From the NCBI GenBank assembly GCA_905220665.1, contig CAJNAR010000180.1, forward strand, positions 62,001 through 126,000: a stretch of 64,000 nt of DNA, in the 5' to 3' direction. A program made the translations under genes and the position numbers. The stretch comes from Albugo candida. Taxonomy: Eukaryota > Oomycota > Peronosporomycetes > Albuginales > Albuginaceae. Numbering within the stretch: the stretch's first letter is position 1; each line of letters starts with the position of its first letter. Positions 1 to 12,473 of this stretch are shown piece by piece. Under the pieces are notes generated by a model. The model was not told the DNA's origin and made no database searches. It worked only from the letters and a program-made list of their open reading frames with translations.

Positions 1-2380
1 ATCAGATACGCCATGAAGCATTTTCTTCTCGACACTACACGATTAACTCAGTTGATGGAACAGATGAAAGGCGTTAGTGCACAAACCGCTGGAGGTAACC
101 GAGCTCTTTAAAGTTGGCAATGGAAGACAACGTAAAACATACATCATCTGTCGTCAAGAGCGTCGGCATGTATTCCCAAGTGAACACAAACGCACTCTTT
201 TTCGCATTTCCAATCCTTCGAGAGCTGATAGATGACGCTAAATGAGTTCAGCCAAAATGAAGGACCCATAATTCATCACCATCTTGAGGCCGTGTAGTGA
301 GCATCAACGCGTCATGAGAGTTGTTATAAATCCCCAAAGCCACAGATCCGCGTGCCAGAATTCCTGTATGATTAAAATTTTTAGTCGTAGAAATTGCGTT
401 TCCGAAGTGCATTGGTCGATCAAATGCGAATATTTTTGCAGTAAACGCGAATTCGAGAGCGTTTTATACGTAAAACTAAGCGGACTCGGTGTTAGTGGCA
501 TTCCGATGCATTGTGATTGAGCCTCATCTCCATCAATTATCGCAAATCTTCCTGAGTTCACCTCGCTAGCTGAGGCCAGACTGATTCATTATCGAGAACA
601 CATCAAAGACATCCCCGTTGTTACCATGCTTGACACAAGTGATGTGACTTGAATAGACTCGAGCATCTCCGGTCCTTGTGACGTGACGGACGGATCCCTC
701 GTAAAATTCCCTTCTCCTTTTTTCGAGCAGATGATTTTTGTGTAGATAACGCTTCTTTGATTTCGAATTGGCCAAGCGTTGAATGAGCATTTTCAGTCTC
801 GATTTTGAAACGAGTCAGCCAAAAATGGGACGAAAATTAAACCGAATTTGTGTCAGGCGAACTGTGACGCGAGAAGCTGAAAATCACGCTCATCGGATCA
901 ATTCGCAGGTCTTGAACATACAATTCGACCCTGGAACTGAAGCCATTGATTCATTGTCCGGTGTGACGGTCGACGGCCTGAAAAGCGCCAGTAGATCTTC
1001 GCATTCTAGCCATTTTGCATCTTCCGAATCAAACACCAGCAACGTGTCTATGATAGAGAAAGGAAAAACTGTCATTTTTGCACTTCGATTGCGGAGGAAG
1101 CGGTCGACTTCATAGTGCTTTGACGAACATGTGCTAAAGTATTCCGAAAAGACCGATTCAAACGATGAAAATCGCATCGTCGTAGTGATGCGAACACTTT
1201 TTCTTTTGATGCGGACAACATCAAATTATTTGGACACTAATCCGCGCAAATTATTCGTATTAGTTGGTTTTTCGTTCAGAAATACTTCAACGAAACAGAC
1301 TATCAAGCTGCCCCGAGAAGAGACGCTAGACAGAGGATCGACGACAAAAACATCTGAGTCAAATCACGGATTATCATACTCTCGAATTTAGGTGTGCACA
1401 CTTTATTTGTGTATTCTCATCCAGCTCGAGTTGCACGCTACTAATAGAGAAGCGGGAAACCTTTTTTTCTCACTCGACTATTTCTTGACAATGTTTTTCT
1501 GTACTCAGCTTCAAAGCTCCATCTACTGTCACGCTTACGCCCACGACATATGCAATCATGCTTCATTTACCGATCGAATCCTTTCCTCAAGTATACTTTG
1601 CTGTGTATCATCCCCAGTCATTTCAGCGTCTTCGTCGTATATCTTTATTATATACGACGCGTGCGGCTTGCGTCAGGGTTTCAGTGTTGATTGCGTCTCG
1701 AAGAGAGACAATCACTTCACTATCTTCTTTCGTAACTGCAGCTTCCACAAAGTTACTCTATCAATGTGAAAAAGTTTCGCTCCAGTTGAAAGAACCTTCA
1801 GAATACTCACCGACAACTGAGAATTGGACGCTGGAACGCCGATTGTGCATCTAATACAGAGCATACACCTCATTTTGGGTGATTGAGTGATCAGCTCCGT
1901 AGCCAATGAGCGCAAGTGTCGCCATTTTCGTTATATCCCGTCAGTAAAATTGTGTTTCGAAAGAGACATTGAACCAGAAAACGTGGAATAAGGCTCATCA
2001 AAGTCGTCATGAATCCAAAATAGCTTGTGGCGACATCGGACGATATGCCAAACTCCTACATGACCACAGAACGCGATAGCTTGCGACCCGTACATCGAAT
2101 GGTCTTTCCGTGTGAAACATGTTTCAACAACAATTCTAGAATCGCTCGATGAGAGGAATTAGCGGATGTACAGTCTACACATTTCCCAACGCCCGTCAGC
2201 GATGAACTAGATATATTACATTGTTTGGATAATGTATTCTGAGAGTGGATTAATATACATTCATTTTGCCATTTGAGGTACTTTGGGACATATTGGAAAT
2301 ATAGCACACGACTACATTGTCTTTAGTATGATCAATTAGAATCCCAATTCAAAACTTCGGAGCTTATTTCCCGCTCCCGT
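1..2380. other. No recognisable gene; possible VPS13 tail
   Basis: I could not identify a gene here. Both strands hold only open frames under 130 codons. The largest plausible one is 783-1115 (+), 110 codons from an ATG, serine-rich in its second half (SRSSHSSHFASSESNTS). An antisense frame covers the same bases, so it may be chance. The VPS13-like remnant starting near 5.6 kb runs leftward on the minus strand, and its C-terminal part could extend into this stretch. The minus frame 2056-2307 would be the place to look, but I see no decisive motif. Confidence 0.3.
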
Positions 2381-5300
2381 TCGATCCAAACGCGCAGAAT
2401 GGAGCATTCTCCGAATGAGACCGCGCATCGATGCCGGAAAATAAGACTCTACCTGAACTCCTGTGCAGTAGACAATATCCAAACCTGTCCGATTGATCAT
2501 CCAAAAATGGATATTTGGATAGATCCGCCGGTCTCAGGTATTTGCAGCAAGACTTTTAGTGAGCCTCCATCGGTACGTGGACCAGTGATCTCAACCATTG
2601 ATTCCTCCTCTTTGAATCGCGTCAGCAGCCATTCTATCAATTTCGTACCTGAAATACCCATTTATAAGGTGTTGAACAGCCGACGATGATGTGTTGTGCA
2701 CCACCAAATACCGCTGTTTCTACCATCACTTGTTGCCGTGTTCGTTGAGAATCCAGGAATTAGTCATTCTCTTGTCAGTAGCCATGGCATTGTGAGTTTT
2801 GAGCCACAGTGTACGAAGAGTTTATTCAAAACGGAAATGATATGTCGTAAGGCTCCGACACGAAGAGATGGCGTAAACGCCATCTTCACACAAAAGTACG
2901 CTGATGGCGCCAAGGTATGTCCTGATTGAACCTTCATTTTCAAGCGAGATCGAGTCTGAATGGGAATTGAACCGGTTCATCCGAGCGTGTGGGACGCAAG
3001 GAAGTTCGATGACTTTGGTCCTACACGAAGCTCACTTGCCCATGCACCACCTCCATGCAAGCACCACAGTGATGGCCAGACTCTCTTTCGACGCAATCTT
3101 ACCGATTATGACGCGATCCTTCCTTGTAGAAGAGTGCACCAGAACCTGAATGCTCAAGCCGTATGGACTTCCAAGACGTTGCAAGGAGATGCCAATTATT
3201 GGCTCAAATCGAATTTGTTCGCCAAAATCTATGAGGTATAACAGTAACGTATCCAATCCGTCATGACAACGCACGACTCCTGATTCCCATGCCACGTTGA
3301 TGGGCAGGCCACACGCGGATAACGTCTCTGTCAAGCAGCTTGTGAAATCGTGAGCTAATTGCAACAGAGATGTCCAATTCGTTGATATTTCGAAGCAAAA
3401 GCGGGGCATTAACCGTACGGAACATGAAGGATGGATGTGTGCGTTGATTTCGTTAGGAAGAAAGGTGAGACTCTTTTCGTTGCTCCTTTTCCGTACAAAA
3501 GCGATTATAGCAGAAACGACGAGTTCCATAAGGTCATGCGTGACGATAACGTCGAGCAGTGGTTTCTCATTGAGAAGTATATGCATTCGCAGTCGTAGGA
3601 AACAGTCACACAAACGTGCGTGCACTTCAACGTATAATTCTGCATGTGATATTTTCTTCTGGAAAAAAAGTCTTCCGATGCGTAAAGAGTCCAATTTGGG
3701 GCTGACATTGTATTCTTATCGCTCACATTTCCGGAGGCCAAATGCGAGTGAATTGTTTTTTTGATGTAATTAAAAGTCCAAAGAATGTTACGAACGTCTT
3801 TGTACGACAGATACACGTCGCCAAGACTCTTTTGAACCGATGAAATGAGTTATTTTGGGGCTTCGTGGGACCAACCTCAGTAAAATCGATCCGCATGTCA
3901 CAGGGTTCCAGGATTTGTATATTTGAATCTTGACCAGATACTCCATCTGTACGACTTGGACGCACGAAAATAAACTGCAGCGACTTGACCCTGATCACAT
4001 TGGCATCACTAATTTTAAACGCTCATCAGCGGTTTCTAATGTGGTCGTATTGTAAGGCTTGAAGAGCAAATGGACGTCGTTATCGGCACTGCATGCAAAT
4101 TGAATAGAATTTTCCGCAGATTTAATTTCGGGAAGCCTCCACACGATCGGTTTTGCAAATAACGTAATGCTACAACCCCTTGCGTCGTGCTCACTGGTCT
4201 TTAGAATAGCCGGTGCGTTAAAATACGTCGATAGTTTCAGAAACTCGATCAATTACACTATCATTTGAGGCTCCAGCCATACTTCCACATTTTCAATTTC
4301 AACAGCGACTGGAACGCTGTGGAATTCTACTGGAAACGCAGTCGGCTTAGGGTTGTTGAAATGGAAAGTTTTTCGTCTTTTGACTTCTAATGGTTCAAGC
4401 CTTTCAACGTCAAAGTCAAAGTCGGATCCTCATCGGTGGATACATCGAGCGATATGTTGACAGCTTCCGTTTTGCGCATCTGAGCAGGATCCACCAATAT
4501 ATAGCGAAGCTTCATCAACCATAGCGCTACTGTGATTGTTACTGTTTGAAAATCTGACCGACCATACGCTTACTCGACCCAAGGACGTGAGTCGTCTTTT
4601 GACCATTGCGTAGAATGATGATCCCCTTCTGCGCGCCAAGATTCTTGTCAAGTATTGCCACAAGCGTAAGGTACTCTTCTCTTTTCAATCCGATTGTGAG
4701 GGGGCTTTGGTTCCATTCCTTTTTTCTGTAAAGACGTGAGTCGAAACAGTGAATCGAGGTATCTCAGTGCTCATTCTCTCCTCGATTGAGGCTCATCCCT
4801 TGTGTCAACTGTATAGGACGAGAAAAAAGCGCCTGATACGTTTGTCTGTCATCGACTACACATAATGAATTGACCTGTTTAAAGTCCGACCTTGACGTTC
4901 TTCTGCTTGCTGTTGCCAGCAATTCTTCAAACACCAAACGGTACCTTCAATGAGCTTTCCGGAACTCGTCGTCAGCGCTATAATCGAACCCCACAGTTGG
5001 CATTTCGATCGTGATCGAGCGTAAGTTTCTTGGCTGTGATTGCAATATGATGTGCAACGTTCCACTGCATTGGTAAGACGATAGAGTGCTCGACCATAGT
5101 AGCACTTAGTCGGCCATTCGCGATGAAAATGCGACTGAGAAGCAGCAAACCACTCGTCCTCGAAGCCAAATTTAAAACGCCTGAGAACTCCTTCAATAAA
5201 GTAATCTGTGAGCTCCAGCAATTGCTGATGGTATTATATCATGTGCATTGGGCGAAGATACAATTCCAGTAACTTGTCTTCTTGCTCACACTTCTACGTA

Positions 5301-5620
5301 AAATCCGTATCCTTGCTTACGGCTTCATAGCGGCGATTATGCATTCCTTTCAATGTCACCTAAGCAATCTGTTTTCCATGTGCCACAGTCACATCTCACA
5401 TGACCAAATCACCCACATGGTCTTCGATAAGTGAATTCCTAGTGGTCCGAAATTTGCACACCATATTTGCAATCAGACTGACAAGAGATCCATGAATTTT
5501 AGGAGTGATTTGGTGATGATCGCATATGAACTTTTCGCGTCGTCAATTTTTTTGACGAGGACATAGGTAGATAGTGAGCCCTAGCCAAATTTTGAGTAGA
5601 GTCTACTCCGTCCTCTTGAT
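2380..5620 (-). pseudogene. VPS13-like lipid-transfer protein, broken remnant
   Basis: VPS13 proteins are very long, rod-like lipid-transfer proteins at membrane contact sites. Read right to left on the minus strand, successive short frames follow the order of features I associate with the second half of VPS13. They are IKVHGSLVSLIANMVCKFRT then DVTVAHGKQIA (about 5.5 kb), LTDYFIEGVLRRFKFGFEDE (5.2 kb), LTIGLKREEYLTLVAILDKN (about 4.7 kb), QILEPCDMRIDF (3.9 kb), VYLSYKDVRNILW (3.8 kb, different frame), ISHAELYVEVHARL (3.65 kb), SACGLPINVAWESG (3.3 kb) and CEDGVYAISSCRSL (2.9 kb). The pieces sit in different frames with stops between them; the change at 3.82 kb falls within a continuous motif and looks like a frameshift, not an intron. 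The longest single frame is 3032-3694, 220 codons. The family call rests on motif memory. Small introns could explain some, but not all, of the breaks. Confidence 0.55.
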
Positions 5621-6370
5621 CAAAAGCTGGGGTCAAATAAAGCAGTCGATTGAGTAAGCCGATGGATGGGGGTCCCCTTGAGCCTGAAAAGTGTTAGACT
5701 GGCATCAATTCAGCAATTCGCATCCACAGATTTCTTATTCTCAGTCTTGAGAAAAGCCGGGAAATAACTATGGATATTGACAAGAAGCAGACTCCCTGAC
5801 GAGGACAAGCCTCCCTGAATCGTCCCAGTTGCGATCAGATGGGGATACGGAAGTGATTTTCTAGAGCCCCTCAATAGGCTTCAGCCAATCTGAGATCCAA
5901 GCACTGTTTTAAGTCAGAGTATGTCAGTGAATATGGAAACGGCTTTTCTGTATGTACGTCTTCCTTTAATCATTTTCGATGATGGCATCATTTGAAGGAA
6001 CTTTATGACACCAGGGCATTCATGCTGCCACTTGTGAGCGATTTTCGGATCATAATAACGTCACATTGCGCTTCTAAACGCTTATTTTCCATGTGCTGCG
6101 CTGTTGTCTTACTAGCGGTAGTCTGGGCTTCCTACCAAGCCAAAAAAAGATATTTCTTCCGAGCGATACACAACGATATCAAAAATACTTTTTTACTAGC
6201 AGCGCTCGTGTCGATCAATTCATTTTCGTGCGCATTGGCGCTCGCTCACTCGTAAACGCGAAAATCGACTCTAAGGTACCTGCGATCATAACATAATCCA
6301 ATCGTATCTGACATACACTCACAAGTTCGGAAACGTCTAGGAAATCTTATTCGCTTCAGAATCCGGAACA
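5621..6370. other. Spacer without recognisable gene
   Basis: Only short frames under 90 codons are present. The largest, 5992-6255 (+), contains a hydrophobic stretch near residues 30-45 but nothing I recognise. This may be upstream sequence of the VPS13-like remnant. Confidence 0.3.
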
Positions 6371-6895
6371 ATGGTTTTCTGGACAATTTGCAGAAAAATA
6401 TTATGGACAAGAAGAAGAATTATGTCAACGATTGCGCGAAAAATACAATGGTTTTTCAAGTTTCTATTCTTAGCAAAGCGAAATAAAAGTACAGAAGAAA
6501 TGCGAGATCCGTCAGCATCTCCACGTGGATACGTTCCGCTGCTTCTACAGAGACAATATGATAATCGACGCAGAGAAGTGGTAGAAGACAAAAAGCAGGC
6601 TCAGAAACAGTGCGTTCAGTTTCGAATGCCAAATTTCCGAGTAGAATGTTCCTTTTGGGTGGGTCATGTCTTCCTTAACGAGACTGGATTGCACGTTGTA
6701 ATGTCTCAATTTTATATAATTGCATTCCTGGCAGCTCCTGAGCATTTGTTGAGAATTGAGGCTCCTATAATGCTCTTGCATCGATTTCTTTCGCAGAAGT
6801 CGCAAAATGCGCTCGCATTTTCTCTCACTATATTCCAACCTCCACGTATTTATACCATGTTGAGGAAGAGTGTCCGCTACTGCCGTCCGATATAG
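6371..6895 (+). CDS. Hypothetical protein, 174 codons
   Basis: This is one of the longer ATG-started frames in the window. The N-terminal 40 residues are basic and hydrophobic. A polar, charged segment follows (RRREVVEDKKQAQKQ, about residues 62-76), then a more hydrophobic C-terminal half. I recognise no family. A second plus frame over the first half reads as a charged, helical peptide (EQWFSGQFAEKYYGQEEELC) and could be the true frame of a decayed gene. The frame ends where FN3 remnant copy A begins on the opposite strand. Coding status is uncertain. Confidence 0.3.
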   Translation: MVFWTICRKILWTRRRIMSTIARKIQWFFKFLFLAKRNKSTEEMRDPSASPRGYVPLLLQRQYDNRRREVVEDKKQAQKQCVQFRMPNFRVECSFWVGHVFLNETGLHVVMSQFYIIAFLAAPEHLLRIEAPIMLLHRFLSQKSQNALAFSLTIFQPPRIYTMLRKSVRYCRPI

Positions 6896-9640
6896 ACTCG
6901 GACCATAGCCACTTCCGACATCGTTCCAGGATGGAACGCGGGCATACTACGATACGTCAATATGTAACCCTGGTATCTCGTGTTCAATGGCCTTGAATCT
7001 TGGATATCAAGAGCTTGAGCTTGACGTTGGTCACGCTTCTTTGAGAATTGCTACCGGTAAAAGCATATCGTTTGGCGGACATAGGGCCAGAAACAATTAC
7101 TCGAATTGACTCTGATGCGAAAACAGATACGTTGCGATCTGTGCTGTATTTCATAAGCGGAGGCTTCGATGCAATTCATGTGTGTTGAACTCCGACGCTG
7201 AGGTCTGACGTATCCACATCGATGTTCCCTTTCGTTACAGAGCAATCTCGCCCATCGAACGAAACGCCTAAGACAGAAGCTTTTGGAATTCGATCGCGTT
7301 GATGGTATACGGGATCCATTTTGTTCTCGATCTATTGTACACGGCTTGGAAATGGCACATCAGTCTCAGTGGTGGCTTTGTGGAGGTAACCGATGCTATT
7401 TAGCGATCGCTTGTTTCGTGACTACTTGATGTTCGATCCATGAAGCGCTTTAATCACAGCCACTTGCTCTAATTTCACGTTGTTTCACTGCAAATGTTGA
7501 CCATTCGCTGTAACGTTAACAGTGCCATACTCAGATAAGAGAACCTTCTCGACGATTAGGACTCAAATAAGAGGTCTGACTTCAATAGCTGCGCCATTCG
7601 TACTGCTGTGCTCCAAATTGCGATACGGAAGAAACCAAGCCACTTTATGCTCAGTTCATATCAGTCACATGACTGGATCCTAAACCGAATATTAAAAGAA
7701 ATGATGTCGTGATTGTCTCGACCATAGTTTCCTCGTCGATATCTCATTGAAATGTCGCTGGATTGATTTGATTTATATAGGAGAGAGGGAAGCAGTCTCT
7801 GGGCGCATTATGCTCTCCTGAAAGAAGTAACATCTTTGTCGTTAAGTGCTGATGCAGAACATCTTTCTCGAGGGATAGACCACCTTGTGGTCTTCACAAG
7901 GCGATATTTCCGATTGTGTCCAGCTTCATGAAATCCAACTAGCTTTTATACTTTGTCACAGGTGCGACTCTATCGTCGTGAGACGAGTCGAAAGTCACCA
8001 AAACGGATGCTTTTGTACTTGGCTAAGATGATAGAGGATTTCTTGGCTCAATTGAGACATATTTTGGCGAAGGAATCGTTGTTGGGATCACAAACAAGCG
8101 CTAAGGAACTGGGGTGTGTGAAAATTCCCGGAGGGATAACAATAATAAACATAGTCTCGAGTCAACGATCCGATTGGAGTTTTAACGGAGACACCTGACA
8201 ATCTTCAATGGAATTCTTCACGTGACGGATACTGCTGCCAGCAGATTGGTTGAATTGAGAAGGTTGGTCCTACGTGATCAATAGTGAGATATGACGTCCA
8301 CACCGATTGTAAACGGATTTGTCTAAAAGATGCGAACTGTGTCGCCAGACTCTACAAGAGCTTACCCACTGATGGGTTCCGACGAGCGCTGTTGTCTTGG
8401 AAAGAATCTTTTAGGGAAAGCTGTGTGACGAATCCCATATCTCATCGGGTTTCAAGCCGCAACCCGGTCGGTATAACCGAATGCAGCTGTGATATTTTCG
8501 AGCGCAAACTGATCCGATGGGAGTGTTGTGTACGTGATATTATGCACATTTGATATCGCCTAGGTTGCTGTTTCAAACACTGGTCATCCAAGCATAACGG
8601 TATGGGTCCCTGAAGCTCCAAGAAATGGTCGGTCGAGCGTAAAAATAAGAGAAATAAAGTCGATGCGTCAGACTTGTTTGCTTCAAATAGGATTCCCAGT
8701 AGCACTAGCGTCAAGTCGAAGGTACGTTCCAGTTTGTGGTGTTATCCCGGATCCATCTCCTTTCTGACAATTAACAAATCTAGAAGCTCAATATGAGCTG
8801 GATATAAATCATGTCCGACGTCGGTGAATAACAAAGCTAAACGTGAAGAATCGCTTCTGATACGAAAAGGAGACTGTTGTTGATCGGATGGAGTCTCTGA
8901 TGAGGACTTGATTGGTAAATCATAGCCACCTAGAGGTCCCTAATTCGACAGATCAACACGGACATCTCGAATGGTGGATAAAGCCTTCAAGCTTTCGCAA
9001 AGAACTTGTACGCTGATGTCAGCGAATAGAGCTTGTGTAACGATATTCACTCAGAACGCGAGCTGAAATGTCACACTTACAATATCTCTTCAAACCACTC
9101 GATTTTGTAGCTCAGTATCGTGGCATCTGTCTCCTTGACGATAAAAGTCGATGGCTCTGTTCACGACAGCACAAGCGTCAAGGTCGAAAGGAACAAATTA
9201 ACAGTATTGCAGTGATTCAAATCAATAGTGTAGAAACCGATCGATCGTACGTCACAGTGTAACTGTCCAAAGTGCCGAACGGAAATCTGCTTTGCGTATC
9301 GGAGTCTAAGATGAAGGAATGGGTTACGTCTGTGTGCTATCACCGACGGGATTGGTCGCCTCAACATATTTAGATAGAGGGTACCGGATGTCAGAATTGT
9401 TACTGTGTGCTTGTAGCTCTGTGTCACTGGGACTTTATTCAGGAACGACTGACTCCTCTCAATAAATCGTTCCGATCTGTTTGAGGCTTTTGACGTTCGG
9501 GGCTTCCAACTGACGACAAAGATGCGTTATCACTGCTCCATTATCGTTACTTGGATGATCCGAGATACAAGAAGACTTGAAGAATCCAGAAAGAAGATTG
9601 AGTATGACATTCCGCGGTGGCGGAGGAATTGCCATTGGTT
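6894..9640 (-). pseudogene. FN3-repeat protein remnant, copy A
   Basis: From about 6894 to 9150 this locus is a diverged copy of the FN3 locus at 22.14-24.5 kb, in the same orientation. For example, 7030-7060 matches 22290-22325 and 8770-8830 matches 24100-24160. On the minus strand the shared module reads WIPYTINAIEFQKLL, stop, AFRSMGEIAL, stop: the copy B version has the same residues with breaks elsewhere. A short gap relative to copy B lies near 7160. Stops occur throughout, so no FN3 domain is intact. Sequence at 9150-9640 is probably upstream continuation. It holds an antisense open frame, 9577-9768 (+), with a proline run (PPPPPSPDY), probably chance. The intact protein would be a large, probably secreted or surface FN3 protein. 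Confidence 0.7.
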
Positions 9641-10059
9641 TCATTCACACAAACGCACTAGGTAGGCTACAACCAATGCCATTGAAAGCGGAGACTGAAA
9701 CATCAAATCAAAGGCCTCCTCCCCCACCTTCTCCTGACTATATCGGATCTGATACAGCGGTAGGTTGACATATCCACGATAGAAACGTACAGCCTCGCTT
9801 GATTTATATTGACTAAGGAGACGTGGAGGGATGTCAACTTAGGCATGACAGCTCTCGTGGAAGAATCAGAAGATTCACAAAGTACAATGCTTCAGGCTAT
9901 CCCATACGGCAAGCCTGAGCCTTTAGCACACACTCCAGAGTAAGCTGTCTATAGAATTGTGGACCTTAAAGAATGACGGTTAAGTGAGAACAGGTACACA
10001 TGCGCTTAACTTCCAAAGTTAATGATGTTCAAATCTGACTTTTCGTTTTTGGAATAGTA
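9641..10059. other. Spacer left of the Mutator-like element
   Basis: No gene is recognised. The nine bases just outside the left terminus (10051-10059) do not match those outside the right terminus (12474-12482), so no target-site duplication is evident. Confidence 0.4.
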
Positions 10060-10147
10060 AATTGCTGCGGAAACACCCTAATTTTGCTACGGACACACTC
10101 CTAAGAATAGAAATTACAAACACATCCCCTACATTCATACCGCCATG
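10060..10147 (+). repeat. Left terminal inverted repeat of MULE
   Basis: Begins AATTGCTGCGGAAACACCCT. It matches the reverse complement of 12391-12473 across its length with scattered mismatches and small gaps. Shared blocks are the AATTGCTGCGG start, a central CTACxGACA region and an inner CCCCTAC followed by xTACCG. Confidence 0.8.
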
Positions 10148-10919
10148 TCCGCTGCTCTCAAGTCCACTTCTAGCTGGTGGCGATAACACCATAGGAAAAG
10201 CTGAACTTATTGTAAGCAAAGTAAAAGTAGCCTAGTAGGAAAGCATTTAAGAGAAGAAAAAATCCATCATGAGTTTCTTGTATCAATTTGCGCTCTTCCT
10301 GATTCTAACTAAGCATAATGCAAAGCGTGCAGTTTACGCAGCATGTTGGCTCGAAACACATGAGCTGATGATGCGCCTCCACCAATAGCCCTCCCTTGTG
10401 CAGCTTCACAAAAGTATTAGGATGTAAAAATGCCAGCGGAATTACCATTTACTTGCTTTGTGCTGCTGCTTCAGGCGTGTAGGTACGCAAAAATGACACG
10501 TCTAATTTAGTTGTTGGCTTGTGTAGCTTTGTGTCTGCCTGCTGTCCAGGAATTGAGGCAACGCAAAAATGACACCATTGTCTGACCAAGCCTTGTTCAA
10601 TGGTAGCTTCGCGTTGACAACATCGTCCTATTAGGTATGAAAAAAACACAGGAAATTATCACAAAATATGAAATTGTTATCCTTGATTCAGTTACCGCCT
10701 TTGACAACTAAACTCCTTTAATTAAATTGATTCACCTCTGAATCCAAGTCCCTGTTCTCCTCCTCAATAATTTTGTCATTAGCTATACACCTCATGAAGC
10801 TCAGAGTGTGTGTCCTCCCAACTATCTATATCTCTTTGCACAGAACTCTGCGGACTCCCTTTCACCAAGATCAAAATGAGTGCAGGTCATCTTGGTCATG
10901 AAATCGTTGTCCTGCTCTA

Positions 10920-12000
10920 GTCTTGGCTTGCTTGTAGATTATGCTTGCAAGGCAAGTCGAATGTGACAGGTTTCGCACAAAGGCAAAGTTCGGGTATTGA
11001 TTTCCCTGCTTTGTTGAATGCATTGAATGCCTCCAACTGGGTGAACATTTGGTAAAATGGATTAAAGGCACAGATGTGAGACTTTATCATTTTATAACCC
11101 ATTGAAAAAAAAAGTATCATACCTTCCTGATGGCGAAGCTGGACAACACACGCCCAAGAATCTCAAGAAGGGTATCCTGTTATTTATTTTGTTTTAGCTG
11201 ATCTGCTGCCTCAGAAGCTTGTATTGCATCAGTCTGGTGCTGAATAGTAATGTTATGTTGACCTACCACCTGTTGAACAATGCATTTTCTCTGTTAGTTA
11301 CTAGGAAGGCAGGTAGTTTTCCTGATGGCAACGTAATATTTTTGATTGATTCAGCGCCCATATGTAGTTCCCAACCTTTTTTTCAGAGACAAAGACCATG
11401 GCAGCAAAATAGAAATGGTTCAGTGGGGCATTCCAACAATATGAAGAAGTGGCATACCATACCGGTTCGTTTTATAGGTGCAGTAAATCACAAACACAGG
11501 ATAGTGTTTATCAACCAGATATCTATGCAACGTGACTGACATAGAGATGGCTTAGAGAACCTGCTTGGTCTCATTTAGAGCTGTGGTGCCATTTCTCCTC
11601 AGAACTGAGCTCATCTATCAAGGCATTTGAAGATGTGCGTCCTGCAAGGTACTGATTTCGAATAGACGCTTTCTGGTTACTGATACTCTTTGTTATGAAC
11701 GCAACTCGAGAGCCCCCTGCCGGCATCTGCTTCAAGAAAGCTACAATTTCTCTTGGTGGGTAGTTGCCCATAGACACTACAGCGATTTGTTGCAAATGAA
11801 GCGATGAAAATTTTCTAGCACCTGGATTGTCACTGAGGTCAACAGCAATCTCATGGTTGTGTTCCGGGGGAACGTCATCAAGCCACCAAAAATCTTGTTT
11901 TAGCCGACCAACCCAGCCAAAAGGCAACCATGTTGACGGCTGGAAGATATCCGCTGGCGGGTATCTTCTTTTAATCTCTAATTATTTCGGTAAAGACCAC
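10920..12000 (-). pseudogene. MULE transposase, broken
   Basis: Read on the minus strand from about 12.0 kb. An N-terminal FAR1/WRKY-like zinc-binding region ends in VPPEHNHEIAVDLSD (11.87 kb) and is followed by LQQIAVVSMGNYPPREIVAF and SNQKASIRNQY. The catalytic core appears next: YCTYKTNRYGMPLLHIVGM (11.5 kb), FAAMVFVSEKKVGNYIWAL and FLVTNRENALFNRW (11.3 kb). A SWIM zinc finger, CLCAKPVTFDLPCKH (10.97 kb), closes it with the CxCxnCxH pattern. In active MULEs the first motif carries Asp before (C/A)TYKTN and the second reads VTDRE. Here they are Tyr and Asn, so both acidic residues are lost. Stops follow the first open frame (11571-11927) and NRW, and the core changes frame near 11.41 kb. 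Confidence 0.85.
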
Positions 12001-12390
12001 CCAGACCTCATCCACAATAAACAGCATTGTATTTTGAATGGCTATGGTTATAGCGAAACCATTGTATATTGAATTTCTATACTGCCGCACATCAATAGCT
12101 ATTCGAGAATGAAAGAGTGTGTTATTCAACAAATCTAGAGGTGCAGTATTTGCAAGTAGAATATCGGAACAGGATGCGTGAAGAGCAGCAGGGGCGAGAG
12201 CGGTGTAGAGGTTGGGCGGAGTGGTCAGAGTGGTCTGGAAAGTAGACTGGGGAGATGGCTGGGTACTGAATAGAAGAATGGGGTTGCTAGCAGCTGAGAA
12301 CATGGCACCAGTTGTGGTGGGCGGAGGTGGTGGACGGAGTGCTGGGATACTGGAGGTATAACAGGAGAGATAGACTCCTGAATTTACTTG

Positions 12391-12473
12391 ATGGACGGTA
12401 CGAAAGTAGGGGGTATGTAATATGCTATTTTTAGGGGTCTGTCTGTAGGAAAAAAGGGTATGTCCGCAGCAAT
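12391..12473 (-). repeat. Right terminal inverted repeat of MULE
   Basis: Its reverse complement begins AATTGCTGCGGACATACCCT and pairs with 10060-10147. The similarity ends sharply at 12473, which sets the outer boundary of the element. Confidence 0.8.

Larger units (their letters stand above)
10060..12473 (-). mobile_element. Mutator-like DNA transposon (MULE), decayed
   Basis: An element of about 2.4 kb, bounded by imperfect inverted termini of roughly 85 bp and carrying the remains of one transposase on the minus strand. Mutator-like elements move by cut-and-paste with a DDE/D transposase and usually leave 9-bp target duplications; none is visible here. Base composition and style inside the element differ from the flanking gene remnants. 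The transposase has stops, frame changes and lost catalytic residues, so the copy cannot mobilise itself. Whether related active copies exist elsewhere cannot be told from this window. Confidence 0.8.

Noticed and set aside
10060..12473. LTR retrotransposon
   Set aside because: The ends are inverted, not direct, and the coding remains match a MULE transposase with a SWIM finger, not reverse transcriptase or integrase.
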